Part shown: positions 25,242 through 33,154 of the stretch, one piece after another
Position numbering within the stretch: the stretch's first letter is position 1
Layout: each line of letters starts with the position of its first letter
NCBI GenBank assembly: GCA_965656715.1
Contig: CBFHLR010000009.1
Coordinates: 31,622 to 95,621 of the forward strand
Source of the DNA: Coraliomargarita sp965656715
Lineage (GTDB): Bacteria > Verrucomicrobiota > Verrucomicrobiia > Opitutales > Coraliomargaritaceae
DNA length: 64,000 nucleotides
Direction: 5' to 3'
Program-made: the position numbers and the translations under genes
The notes under the pieces: model-generated
The model's database searches: none
The model's input: only the letters and a program-made list of their open reading frames with translations
Told to the model about the DNA's origin: nothing

Positions 25242-25847
25242 CTAATTAAACAGATCGTAGAGCGCATAACCAGCTAATAAATTGGGCCAGAATTGGCATT
25301 CCTTGCGCCAATCACCGCCCAAAGCGACACGGTCTTTAATGTGGATCTTTTTCTCGGCACAGAAGGCTTCAAACTCGTTGATCGAAAAGGGATTGTTCGG
25401 AATCGTCTGATGCCAAGGACGTGGATACACTTCGTTCTGTGGGCGACGGCCGTTTTGCGCGTAACTCATGCGGTTTTTCCAAAAGCCGTGGTTCACGAAA
25501 CCAACGGTCAAATGTTTACCGACGCGCAGTGCCTCGCTGAGGATGGAGTGCGGGTCGTCGAGCAGTTCGACGGAACGACTGAAGATGACGCGATCAAAGG
25601 AGTTGTCCTCAAAGGTGCTGAGTAAGGACGCCACATCGCCATGATAGGCGGGCACGCCGCGTTTGATACAACTGATGATACGATCGACATCGATATCGAC
25701 GCCCACGGCATAGACGGACTTGGTTTGCTGCAGGTATTCGAGCAGCACGCCGCGGCCACAGCCGAGGTCGAGCACGCGGTCGCCCTCACTCACCCAACGG
25801 GCGATGACCTGGAAGTCGACTTGACGCTTTTTGTTGGCCGGACTCAT
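25242..25847 (-). CDS. metW: MetW-like methyltransferase-fold protein
   Basis: 201 residues. RVLDLGCGRGVLLEYLQ is motif I of a SAM-binding Rossmann fold, followed by VGVDID and FDRVIFSRSVELLDDP. NGRRPQNEVYPRPWH and SINEFEAFCAE are particular to MetW. In many bacteria metW follows metX and is needed for, or stimulates, homoserine acetylation. Its start overlaps the metX stop by four bases (ATGA), so the two are translated together. The gene is the last of the pair. Confidence 0.93.
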   Translation of the reverse strand: MSPANKKRQVDFQVIARWVSEGDRVLDLGCGRGVLLEYLQQTKSVYAVGVDIDVDRIISCIKRGVPAYHGDVASLLSTFEDNSFDRVIFSRSVELLDDPHSILSEALRVGKHLTVGFVNHGFWKNRMSYAQNGRRPQNEVYPRPWHQTIPNNPFSINEFEAFCAEKKIHIKDRVALGGDWRKECQFWPNLLAGYALYDLFN

Positions 25848-26986
25848 CGGTTGAGGAACGAGCGAATCAGCTCATCGAGTTTAGGTGAACACAGAAGGAA
25901 GGAGTCGTGCCCCGCATCCATTGAGAGCTCGGCATAGGTGGCATCTTTGCCGAGGCGTAGCAGTGCTTCGACCACCTCGCGATTTCCTTGTGGTGGATAC
26001 AGCCAGTCGGAAGTAAAGCCCACCACCAGACCCGTCGCTTGCACGTTCTGAAGCGTGTCATCCAGCGAGTTGTCCAGCCCATGCAGATCGAAGCGATCGA
26101 GTGCCTTGGTTAGATACAGATAGGTGTTGGCATCGAAGCGAGAGACGAAGGCCTGCCCCTGATAGCGCAGATAGCTCTCCACCTCGAATTCGATATCAAA
26201 GTGTTCTTTAGCTTCTTGTGCGTTGCGGCGCTTGCGGCCGAACTTGGCTTCCATGCCGACATCGGAAAGGTAAGTGATGTGCGCCATCATGCGGGCCACG
26301 GAGAGCCCTTCCGCTGGCTGGGTGCCATCGGGATAGTCACCATTTTGCCAAGTCGGATCGCTGATGATCGCTTGACGGCCAGTGTCGTTGAAAGCAATCG
26401 CTTGAGCGTTGTGTCGTGCGCAGCAAGCCAGCGCGATGTAGCGCCCCACCCGCTCTGGATAAGCGGTGATCCACTGTAGGGTTTGCATGCCGCCCATGCT
26501 GCCGCCGATCACGGCATGCAGTTTCTCAATACCGAGCGAATCGAGCAACAGGGCCTGTGCATTGACCATGTCGCCCACCGTGAGCTTGGGGAAGTCGAGG
26601 CTGTAGCGCTTACCGGTTTCCGGATTGAGCGACTCGGGTCCGGTGGAGCCACTGCAACCGCCCAGCACATTCGAGCAAATCACGAAGTAGCGGCTGGTAT
26701 CGATCGGCTTGCCGGGGCCAACCATGAAGTTCCACCAACCTTGCTTGCGCTCGTCCATGCTGTGGACGCCGGCACAGTGGTGGTTGCCGGTCAGGGCGTG
26801 GCAAATGAGCACCGCATTGTCCTTGGCGTCGTTGAGACGACCGTAGGTTTCGTAACGCAGGGTCAGCTCGGGGATGGTGCCACCCGCCTCAAAGTGGAAA
26901 GTCTCCTTGGATAGAAAATCCTTATATTCGACCAAGCCCACCTCACCCGATTCGGGTCTGTCTGGTGCTGCTTCGGAGTCGATCAT
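25844..26986 (-). CDS. metX: Homoserine O-acyltransferase (MetX, acetyl type presumed)
   Basis: 380 residues of alpha/beta-hydrolase fold. The nucleophile Ser163 sits in GGSMGGMQ, the aspartate in GFTSDWLYPP and the histidine in MDAGHDSF, giving the full catalytic triad; NVLGGCSGSTGP is another MetX block. It activates homoserine for methionine synthesis by direct sulfhydrylation or transsulfuration. Some MetX proteins use succinyl-CoA, so the acyl group is not proven. The leader on the coding strand reads CTCTCCTCCT just before ATG and lacks a normal Shine-Dalgarno. I saw no SAM riboswitch in the 250 bases upstream. Confidence 0.92.
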   Translation of the reverse strand: MIDSEAAPDRPESGEVGLVEYKDFLSKETFHFEAGGTIPELTLRYETYGRLNDAKDNAVLICHALTGNHHCAGVHSMDERKQGWWNFMVGPGKPIDTSRYFVICSNVLGGCSGSTGPESLNPETGKRYSLDFPKLTVGDMVNAQALLLDSLGIEKLHAVIGGSMGGMQTLQWITAYPERVGRYIALACCARHNAQAIAFNDTGRQAIISDPTWQNGDYPDGTQPAEGLSVARMMAHITYLSDVGMEAKFGRKRRNAQEAKEHFDIEFEVESYLRYQGQAFVSRFDANTYLYLTKALDRFDLHGLDNSLDDTLQNVQATGLVVGFTSDWLYPPQGNREVVEALLRLGKDATYAELSMDAGHDSFLLCSPKLDELIRSFLNR

Positions 26987-27127
26987 AGGAGGAGAGTTGG
27001 AACGCCCCTAGAAATTAGGAATTCATCCGCGTTGGCAAGGGCGCTTTTCTGAATTGCGTTAAAGTAGAAGCGTCAGTTGCAGACATCACATGGATGTAGT
27101 CGCTAGATCTTTTTACAGCGAGAACAA

Positions 27128-27240
27128 ACCCCTCCCACCTGACAAGCAGGTGACCTCCCCATCGCAGGGGAGGAACTCCCTAAAGCTCCCCTCCTTTCCG
27201 AGGAGGGGCGACCGGCTCAACCGGTCGGGGTGGTGCCTAG
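27128..27240. repeat. CCTCCCC/GGGGAGG palindromic module, copy 2, with an added hairpin pair
   Basis: ACCCCTCCCACCTGACAAGC and the following GGTGACCTCCCCATCGCAGG reproduce, in reverse orientation, the module at 21152-21216. A second part (GCTCCCCTCC..GGAGGGGC and GACCGGCTCAACCGGTC) extends it. It ends six bases before the stop of the subtilase gene. Confidence 0.7.
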
Positions 27241-27245
27241 GTTCA

Positions 27246-28817
27246 CTATTCATTTGGCAGGAACTGCACGGCCTTTAAATTATTCTCCAAGCGCACATCA
27301 CTGTCTTTATCCTCAGGCAACACGGTGGCGACAATTTGTAATTCGGGTGCGTTTTGATCGGCCGGTGCCAAGGCGGTGACCTCGCGTGTGGTGGTCTTGC
27401 CCGGCGCAAGTGCTTCAAGCTTAAATTGCTGCGGTTGATTGTCTCCGACGACGACTTCGAGTTGGGCATTATACAACCATTCGGTGCCGCGGTTCTGAAC
27501 CGTAATCTCGACCGGCATGGTCGTGCCCGGCAGCGCATCCTGGCCAAGATAAACGCTGGCGAGCGCGACATCGACGACGTCGTCCTGATCACGCTCTCGT
27601 AAGCGCTGCCAATCCAGCACGCCGGCTCCATAAAGAGGATCCACTCCCGGCGCGCCGGCTTCGTTCAAGTAGTCGCCCAAGAGCTCCACCGCTTGCTGTG
27701 GCATGCGATTCGAATCGCTTGCAAGCAGCGTCGCCAAAGTGCCAGACACAAAGGGCGCGGCCGCGGAGGTGCCAGTAAACGAGGCTGTGCCGAGATCGCC
27801 TTTGGCAGTCAGAACGCCGACGCCCGGCGCAGCGAAGTCGATGTCCTTCGACTGGTTTGGGAAAATGGCCTGCGTGGCATTGGCATCGACCGCGGTCACG
27901 GCGATCACGGACTCATACGCGGCGGGATAGGATAAGCCGCCGTAGCCATCGTTGCCTGCAGCCGCGACCAGCAGGACGCCCTGCTGCTCGGCATAGGCAA
28001 CGGCATTGCGCAGCACTGGCGTATCCACGTAAAGACCAAGGCTGAGATTAATAATGTCTGCATCCGCATCGACTGCATCCACAATCGCAGAAGCCACTTC
28101 AAAACTACTACCAATACCGTCTTCACCGAGCACGCGCATGACCAGCAGGGTCGCGTCCGGTGCGATGCCCTCTTTACCGCCAATAATTGAAGCCACGGAG
28201 GTGCCGTGCCCCGCGCCCTCAGCATCCATGCCAGAACCCGTATAATCCAAGACCTCAATATCACTATCGGCAAACTGCGCATGCTCCATCAGCCCCGAAT
28301 CCAGAATCGCAACCCGCACCCCCTCGCCCGTGGAGTCCATTTCGCCAACAATTTGCGCAGCAGAAACACCGAAACCTCGCAGGTAGGCGAACGCCTCGGG
28401 GTTAATGGCCTCCGGAGGCAAGGGTGGCTGCACCTCGTAGGTAAAGCCAACTTTGACGTCTCCCTCGCGGGGAAAACGCGCGCGCAAAGTCGCTTCATCC
28501 AGTAGCAAGGTCAGCAAACCATCAATTTGGCCCGATGCCGGAGTTCCAGCGCGCTCAAGTTCTGCCAGATAGGCACGATAGGCTGCCTCATCCTCAAAGG
28601 TGACCACCAATTGACCATGCTTTGCGCTTTTCGGATATGGAATGGGCCCCGCCGCCGACGGTTGCCATGCGATGCCAGGCTCGACGGATCCGACGATTGG
28701 TTGTGCACGCGTCAACTCCGGCTCGCTGGGGACCTCGCGTTGATTCAACCAGCGCCCAGCCAGCACTCCAATCAGCAGGAGCAAGGCCAACAGGCCAAGT
28801 CGAGGAAACCATTTCAT
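27246..28817 (-). CDS. Membrane-anchored subtilisin-like serine protease (S8)
   Basis: 523 residues from ATG 28817; ATG 28856 would add 13 residues. A hydrophobic segment at about 8-24 (LGLLALLLLIGVLAG) lacks a clear cleavage site and probably anchors the protein. The catalytic triad is Asp173 in AILDSG, His204 in GHGTSVA and Ser351 in GTSAAAP, with oxyanion Asn in AAAGND near 289. A propeptide-like region precedes it. The last about 110 residues resemble a CARDB beta-sandwich (VEITVQNRGTEWLYNAQLEV). It is likely periplasmic or surface-exposed. Confidence 0.88.
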   Translation of the reverse strand: MKWFPRLGLLALLLLIGVLAGRWLNQREVPSEPELTRAQPIVGSVEPGIAWQPSAAGPIPYPKSAKHGQLVVTFEDEAAYRAYLAELERAGTPASGQIDGLLTLLLDEATLRARFPREGDVKVGFTYEVQPPLPPEAINPEAFAYLRGFGVSAAQIVGEMDSTGEGVRVAILDSGLMEHAQFADSDIEVLDYTGSGMDAEGAGHGTSVASIIGGKEGIAPDATLLVMRVLGEDGIGSSFEVASAIVDAVDADADIINLSLGLYVDTPVLRNAVAYAEQQGVLLVAAAGNDGYGGLSYPAAYESVIAVTAVDANATQAIFPNQSKDIDFAAPGVGVLTAKGDLGTASFTGTSAAAPFVSGTLATLLASDSNRMPQQAVELLGDYLNEAGAPGVDPLYGAGVLDWQRLRERDQDDVVDVALASVYLGQDALPGTTMPVEITVQNRGTEWLYNAQLEVVVGDNQPQQFKLEALAPGKTTTREVTALAPADQNAPELQIVATVLPEDKDSDVRLENNLKAVQFLPNE

Positions 28818-28918
28818 AACGTATCGGGAAGGTAGTCGCCTGAGGGCAGATGACAATGGCAGGATTGCTGAATTGTCAGTCTTGTAACGTCGGAGTCAGG
28901 CACCTAGTTACATGTTCC

Positions 28919-29581
28919 ATGAAAATTCTGTGCCTCAAGCATGTTCCGTTTGAAGGGCCCGGTGCGATTGCACTCTGGGCACAGCAACGGGGCCACAGCC
29001 TCGCGATTCACTCAGTATTCGACTCGGAGCCACTCCCGCTGGCTGAGTCCTTCGACCTGTTACTCGTGATGGGCGGGCCGATGAACATCTACGAATATGA
29101 AGCCTACCCGTGGCTGGTTGGAGAAAAGCAGTTCATCCGAGCAGCGATTGACGCCGGCAAACGCGTGGTCGGGATCTGCTTGGGCGCACAATTGATCGCC
29201 GACACACTCGGGGGCAAGGTGACCGCGGGCCCGCAAAAAGAAATCGGCTGGTTTCCAATCGAACTCGAGCAGCCCGCACCACAATCGCTACGCGTGTGCC
29301 ACTGGCATGGCGACACCTTTGCACTGCCCGAGGGAGCGGTCCACATCGCCCGCAGCGAAGTCTGTGAAAATCAGGGATTCATTTACGATGAACGCGTGCT
29401 CGGCCTGCAATGCCACCTCGAAACCACACGCGAAAGCCTCGCACTACTGATAGCCGCCTGCAGTGACGAGTTAGTCGATGGCCCAACAATTCAGGATGCC
29501 GAAACCATGCTCGCCGAACCGCCCGAAACCTACGAGGCAATGTATACAGTGCTGTTTGAGCTGCTGGATAGGCTGAAATAG
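28919..29581 (+). CDS. Class I glutamine amidotransferase-like protein
   Basis: 220 residues from ATG 28919; an upstream in-frame ATG at 28850 would overlap the divergent gene's promoter region. VMGGPMNIYEY gives the oxyanion loop, GICLGAQ holds the nucleophile Cys87, and LGLQCHLE carries the catalytic His followed by Glu. The set is complete, so it should release ammonia from glutamine. It resembles GMP synthase-like stand-alone amidotransferases that act on glutamylated compounds. Without a synthetase partner next door the real substrate is unknown. Confidence 0.85.
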   Translation: MKILCLKHVPFEGPGAIALWAQQRGHSLAIHSVFDSEPLPLAESFDLLLVMGGPMNIYEYEAYPWLVGEKQFIRAAIDAGKRVVGICLGAQLIADTLGGKVTAGPQKEIGWFPIELEQPAPQSLRVCHWHGDTFALPEGAVHIARSEVCENQGFIYDERVLGLQCHLETTRESLALLIAACSDELVDGPTIQDAETMLAEPPETYEAMYTVLFELLDRLK

Positions 29582-29589
29582 CGCCGAAG

Positions 29590-29685
29590 ACACTGAATAG
29601 AAAGTGCGTTCGCACTTCCTCTACAGCACAGATTTGTAGCGGAACTGTGAAACAGTTTCGACCAAGGGCGATGGAGCACCCCTAT
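29590..29685. repeat. Two short palindromes in the gap before sixA
   Basis: GAAAGTGCGTTCGCACTTCC at about 29600-29619 and GCGGAACTGTGAAACAGTTT at about 29638-29657 are hairpin-forming. The gap lies between convergent genes, so they may serve as weak terminators or be REP-like units. Neither has a long T-run. Confidence 0.5.
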
Positions 29686-29697
29686 GTAAATAATTCG

Positions 29698-30183
29698 CTA
29701 CAACAACCGCGGATCCAGCATCCAGGCCAACTCGCAACTGCCGACTTGGCCAAAATTCGGGATCGGCGCCCACTCGAGACAGATTAGATTGCAGGTTTTA
29801 AAATAAACCCGTGCACGCCCTCGCTCGCCGCCGAGCAGCACCGAGGCAAAAACGGACATATTGGGATTGTGGCCCACTATTAACACGTCGCGCTGCAGTC
29901 CATCCAGCTGCTCCAATAGCGGCGCCGGGTCACGGTCCGGCTCAAGTCGGTCGACTTCGTGGACCTCATCAACAGCGACTCCGCTTTCGGACAACACACA
30001 TTCAGCGGTCTGCTGCGCACGCACCAAGGGGCTTTGCCACAAGACTTCTGGTTGAAAGTGTTTATTGCCCTTCAAAAAGTGCCCGAGCTCTCTCGCATGA
30101 GATCTGCCGCGGTCAGTTAACTCACGAACGGAGTCGGGATAGCCGGCTCCCGCTTGTGCATGGCGTAGTAGAAAGAGCTTCAT
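29698..30183 (-). CDS. sixA: Phosphohistidine phosphatase SixA-like
   Basis: 161 residues from ATG 30183; the longer frame would start inside a small-RNA terminator. MKLFLLRHAQAG carries the phosphoglycerate-mutase-type RH(G/A) motif with His8 as the phosphate acceptor, and DVLIVGHNPNMS gives the second catalytic histidine. E. coli SixA dephosphorylates phosphohistidine on HPt domains or PTS proteins. The window contains a hybrid histidine kinase, but nothing links the two directly. Confidence 0.88.
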   Translation of the reverse strand: MKLFLLRHAQAGAGYPDSVRELTDRGRSHARELGHFLKGNKHFQPEVLWQSPLVRAQQTAECVLSESGVAVDEVHEVDRLEPDRDPAPLLEQLDGLQRDVLIVGHNPNMSVFASVLLGGERGRARVYFKTCNLICLEWAPIPNFGQVGSCELAWMLDPRLL

Positions 30184-30230
30184 ATGGCTAGACTGGCAGA
30201 CTGCAGGAAATTTGTGCAGCTCAAAAACGC

Positions 30231-30260
30231 AAAAACCCCGAAGTGCGGTGCACTCCGGGG
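30231..30260 (-). terminator. Terminator of putative small RNA 1
   Basis: An 11-base-pair stem with one mismatch (CCCCGaAGTGC/GCACTcCGGGG on the plus strand) sits next to AAAAA at 30231-30235, so the U-run is on the minus-strand transcript. Confidence 0.8.
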
Positions 30261-30298
30261 TCCTTAACAAACAACAAACTAACTACACAATTTATGTG
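30231..30298 (-). ncRNA. Putative small RNA 1 of a tandem pair
   Basis: On the minus strand a promoter-like TTGAAC (30329-30334), 18-base spacer and TCTATC (30305-30310) is followed by a predicted transcript of about 68 nt. It would begin with a small hairpin (TACACA/TGTGTA around TAAAT), continue with the U-rich AGTTTGTTGTTTGTT, and end in a terminator hairpin CCCCGGAGTGC/GCACTTCGGGG plus TTTTT. The same order occurs in the neighbouring unit at 30386-30457. There is no ORF of useful size. Confidence 0.55.
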
Positions 30299-30304
30299 TA
30301 TATA

Positions 30305-30334
30305 GATAGACGCTTTGCAAACCGCTGCGTTCAA
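30305..30334 (-). promoter_or_regulatory. Promoter-like pair of small RNA 1
   Basis: TTGAAC and TCTATC separated by 18 bases on the minus strand; the identical layout is found upstream of small RNA 2, and the TTTTTTGAACGC block is shared exactly. Sigma-70 type assignment is by eye. Confidence 0.45.
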
Positions 30335-30385
30335 AAAATCGCAGTAAAAATACCATAAAGTGCTGGGAGCCCTTCAAATCGGGGC

Positions 30386-30415
30386 AAAAAAAACGCCGCT
30401 CTGCAAAGCGGCGTT
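30386..30415 (-). terminator. Terminator of putative small RNA 2
   Basis: A nine-base-pair perfect stem AACGCCGCT/AGCGGCGTT with a six-base loop; eight A at 30386-30393 give the minus-strand U-run. The opposite side also has TTTT, so it may work weakly in both directions. Confidence 0.88.
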
Positions 30416-30457
30416 TTCAAACAAACAACAAACTGAACAATTTACTACGAATTGTTA
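30386..30457 (-). ncRNA. Putative small RNA 2 of a tandem pair
   Basis: The minus strand has TTGAAC (30488-30493), 18 bases, TCTATT (30464-30469), then a predicted transcript of about 72 nt. It has a 5' hairpin AACAATT/AATTGTT, the shared U-rich AGTTTGTTGTTTGTT, and a strong terminator AACGCCGCT/AGCGGCGTT with eight T. Stem sequences differ from unit 1 while the structure is kept, which favours a functional RNA over chance. A-tract-rich DNA upstream of the -35 could be an UP element. Confidence 0.55.
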
Positions 30458-30463
30458 TGTTGT

Positions 30464-30493
30464 AATAGACGTAGACCGTGCGCCCGCGTTCAA
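30464..30493 (-). promoter_or_regulatory. Promoter-like pair of small RNA 2
   Basis: TTGAAC and TCTATT, 18-base spacer, minus strand. Upstream lies a 40-base stretch of almost pure A/T, compatible with an UP element and high expression. Confidence 0.45.
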
Positions 30494-30552
30494 AAAATTC
30501 GAATCTTTTTTTATTTTATTTTCGAAAATATAACACCACCACGCGCAAGCCA

Positions 30553-30918
30553 CTATAAATCAGTATACTTATCGCTCCGACCCTTAGCTTTCTCGACCGG
30601 ATATTTTTCTGAATTCTTTTTCATTTTCGCGGCAATCACCTCGGAAAGGTCGATTCCGCTCACATTTGCGAACTGAATGGAGAAAATAAGAATATCAGCC
30701 AGCTCTTCCGCCACCTCAGCACGAATCGCCTCCTCGGTCATATCGACCCGCGACTGCTCGGCAGACTGCCAGAGAAAATGCTCCATCAGTTCTGCCGCCT
30801 CCGCAGCGATCGCCATCGACAGATTTTTCGGCGAGTGAAACTGTTCCCAATCGCGCTCTTTCGCAAAGGCCAAGACCCGGTCTTTGATTTCTTGCAGTCG
30901 GGTCTCGGTGTCGCTCAT
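30553..30918 (-). CDS. MazG-type nucleotide pyrophosphohydrolase
   Basis: 121 residues. The all-alpha NTP pyrophosphohydrolase motif is visible: WEQFHSPKNLSMAIAAEAAELMEHF with the E-x-x-E pair, then EELADILIFSIQFAN with the E-x-x-D pair; these four acids bind Mg2+. The sequence resembles RS21-C6/dCTPase-like members that clear non-canonical or excess nucleotides. It lies 20 bases after the Zn-ribbon gene and probably shares its transcript. Confidence 0.88.
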   Translation of the reverse strand: MSDTETRLQEIKDRVLAFAKERDWEQFHSPKNLSMAIAAEAAELMEHFLWQSAEQSRVDMTEEAIRAEVAEELADILIFSIQFANVSGIDLSEVIAAKMKKNSEKYPVEKAKGRSDKYTDL

Positions 30919-30937
30919 AGCAAAAGAAAGAGATCAA

Positions 30938-31642
30938 TTAAGCATAGACGATACATGCGCACTGATCACAGAAGTGCGGTTCACCGGCATTGAGCGCATC
31001 ACGGGACACCTCGTTCGACACACGCAAATGGCAGCGACCACAGACATGCGACTTAACTTGAGCCACATAGGGCGCACGCTTCACCAGTTTACGCACACGA
31101 TCATAGTGCTCCATATAAGTTTCCTCCACACCTTCACGCGAGGCCGCCAAGGCAGCTTTCGCATCATCAATGGAGGCTTTCAAATTCTGCTCCTTTTCAG
31201 CAAGTAGATCGATATGACGTCGTTGCTCTTGGATGCGGACTTCGATCTCGGCTTTGTCGGCCTCAAATTGTTCGGTGACCGTATCGATCTCCAACATGAG
31301 TTCGATCTCCTGCTCTTCGAGCGTGCCAATCTCTGCTTCGGTCTGCTCGATTTGCTGAGTCATCGCGCGATACTCATCATTTTTCTTAATTTCGAGCTGT
31401 TGGGTGCGGAATTTCGCAACAGCGGCCTCCTTGGCTTGCACTTCGGTATCGAGCTCACTGCGCTGAACCTCCTTCTCTTTCAAGGTCTGGCGCGCGGCCT
31501 CTACATTGGCTTCCTCCGCGGCAATTTTGCTCTCAATCAAAGCGCGCTCTTTGGGAATACGCGTGAGCTCTTGCTCGATTTTTTGCAGCGAAGTGTCGCG
31601 ATCTTGAACGATTAGGAGCTTTTCGATTTGCGGGTCAGGCAT
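30938..31642 (-). CDS. Coiled-coil protein with C4-type zinc ribbon (CT398/DUF164-like)
   Basis: 234 residues. The first about 170 form a long charged coiled coil (heptad-rich, many E/K/Q). The last 40 contain CGRC and CDQC in HVCGRCHLRVS and PHFCDQCACIV, a treble-clef zinc ribbon. Chlamydial CT398 and relatives have the same plan and have been linked to type III secretion or sigma-54 regulators; the role here is unknown. It is divergent from the TPR gene across 50 bases and upstream of the MazG-type gene. Confidence 0.85.
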   Translation of the reverse strand: MPDPQIEKLLIVQDRDTSLQKIEQELTRIPKERALIESKIAAEEANVEAARQTLKEKEVQRSELDTEVQAKEAAVAKFRTQQLEIKKNDEYRAMTQQIEQTEAEIGTLEEQEIELMLEIDTVTEQFEADKAEIEVRIQEQRRHIDLLAEKEQNLKASIDDAKAALAASREGVEETYMEHYDRVRKLVKRAPYVAQVKSHVCGRCHLRVSNEVSRDALNAGEPHFCDQCACIVYA

Positions 31643-31692
31643 GTCTGCACACTGTCACCATCAGCACCCACCAGAGCAACCCAAAACCACGC

Positions 31693-32049
31693 ATGAGCGA
31701 CACTTCTCTCCAAGACCAAATCGACGACGCCACATTTGACTTCACCATGGGCGATGGCGCCACCGCAATCGAGAAATTACAGGCCATCACGGCCGAGCAT
31801 TCAGACTGCTTTGCGGCATGGCACGCGCTCACAGAAGTTCTGTTTTCCGAGCAGCGACTCGGCGAAGCACTCAAGGCCGCCGAGCAGGCGCACTCTTTGG
31901 ATGCCAACGACATACACATCAACACCAGCCTCTCACGCATCTGGGTCGCACTCGGCGACAAAGAGAAAGCAGAGCATTATGGCGCTCAGGCCCGCATGCT
32001 CGGATGGAAAGACGAGCTCAAATCACCACCGTCCAAAGACGAATTTTAA
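31693..32049 (+). CDS. Small tetratricopeptide-repeat protein
   Basis: 118 residues consisting of about three TPR-like helix pairs: FTMGDGATAIEKLQAITAEHSDCFAAWHALTEVLF and then LGEALKAAEQAHSLDANDIHINTSLSRIWVALGDKEKAEHYGAQARML show the W/L/G/Y/A/P spacing. No signal peptide. It would be a cytoplasmic protein-interaction module. It starts 62 bases ahead of accA on the same strand, so co-transcription is possible. Partner unknown. Confidence 0.75.
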   Translation: MSDTSLQDQIDDATFDFTMGDGATAIEKLQAITAEHSDCFAAWHALTEVLFSEQRLGEALKAAEQAHSLDANDIHINTSLSRIWVALGDKEKAEHYGAQARMLGWKDELKSPPSKDEF

Positions 32050-32111
32050 CACCAGAGCTGCCAATCCGCGGCATTGACAGCCAAGATTTCGCTTAACTTA
32101 ATCGTCACAAC

Positions 32112-33101
32112 ATGGAAGACGCTACCTACACGCTAGAATTTGAAAAACCACTCCGCGAGCTAACCAAGCAACTTCAGACACTGCAAACCGTGTCTGAGGA
32201 ATCGAAAGTGGACGTTGCCAGCGAAATTGAAGCAATCGAGAAGAAGATCGCGGCAATGAAGGCCGATATCTACTCGAACCTGACACCATGGCAGCGCGTG
32301 CAACTCTCCCGCCACCCCAAGCGCCCCTACGCACTCGACTACATCGAGCGCATCTTTACCGACTTTCAAGAGCTCCACGGCGACCGTCGCTATAAGGACG
32401 ACGCAGCTATCGTCGGCGGTCCAGCATTTCTCGATGGCAAACCTGTGATGGTGATCGGCCAGCAAAAAGGCCGTAACACCAAGGACAACCTCAAGCGCAA
32501 CTTCGGCTGTCCGCACCCGGAAGGCTACCGCAAAGCGATGCGCCTGATGGAAATGGCCGACAAGTTCAACATGCCGATCGTCACACTGATCGACACTCCA
32601 GGCGCCTACCCTGGTATCGGCGCAGAAGAGCGTCACGTGGCGGAAGCCATTGCAGTCAATATCCGCGACATGAGTGCACTGAAAGTGCCAATTATCAGTA
32701 TCGTGATTGGTGAAGGTGGCTCTGGTGGCGCGCTCGGCATGGCCGTCGCCGACGAAGTGATGATTCTCGAAAACGGCTACTACTCCGTGATTTCGCCGGA
32801 GGGTTGCGCAGCGATTCTCTGGAAAGATCGCGCAGCAGCACCCAAGGCAGCCGAAGCCCTCAAGTTCAGCCCAACCGATCTGATCAAGTTCGGCGTCGTT
32901 GACCAAATCGTCAAAGAGCCAGTCGGCGGCGCACACCGAGACTACGCGGAAGCTGCAGATACAATGAAGACTGCAATTGTTGAGTCCCTCAAGGGCCTCT
33001 CAAAGAAGAGCGACAAGAAGCTACTCGATGACCGCTACGACCGCTACCGCAAGCTTGGCGTATTCGAAGAGAAGGCAACCGCAGAAGCTGCGGAAGCTTA
33101 A
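32112..33101 (+). CDS. accA: Acetyl-CoA carboxylase carboxyltransferase subunit alpha
   Basis: 329 residues, usual length. LEFEKPLRELTKQL at the N terminus and RHPKRPYALDYIERIF, HGDRRYKDDAAIVGG, GQQKGRNTKDNLKRNFG, TLIDTPGAYPGIGAEERHVAEAIA and GEGGSGGALGMAVADEV are the standard AccA blocks. With AccD it moves CO2 from biotinylated AccB to acetyl-CoA, giving malonyl-CoA for fatty acid synthesis. accD is not in this window. Confidence 0.96.
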   Translation: MEDATYTLEFEKPLRELTKQLQTLQTVSEESKVDVASEIEAIEKKIAAMKADIYSNLTPWQRVQLSRHPKRPYALDYIERIFTDFQELHGDRRYKDDAAIVGGPAFLDGKPVMVIGQQKGRNTKDNLKRNFGCPHPEGYRKAMRLMEMADKFNMPIVTLIDTPGAYPGIGAEERHVAEAIAVNIRDMSALKVPIISIVIGEGGSGGALGMAVADEVMILENGYYSVISPEGCAAILWKDRAAAPKAAEALKFSPTDLIKFGVVDQIVKEPVGGAHRDYAEAADTMKTAIVESLKGLSKKSDKKLLDDRYDRYRKLGVFEEKATAEAAEA

Positions 33102-33132
33102 GCGGTTCGACACAAATCAAAGGCAGTAGGAC

Positions 33133-33154
33133 GGCGCGTTAAGGATAACGCGCC
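33133..33154. repeat. Palindromic hairpin with TTAAGGATAA core
   Basis: A nine-base-pair perfect stem GGCGCGTTA/TAACGCGCC with loop AGGA, itself flanked by GTAGG and CCTAC. It abuts the stop codon of the convergent PhnP-like gene. It shares its core with the hairpins at 3332-3351 and 3389-3410. Confidence 0.65.

Noticed and set aside
26987..27127. Possible SAM riboswitch upstream of metX
   Set aside because: The leader was read on the minus strand for SAM-I, SAM-II and related conserved cores; none was recognisable.
32122..32936. Antisense frames over accA
   Set aside because: They follow the third-position pattern of accA and lack any recognisable domain.
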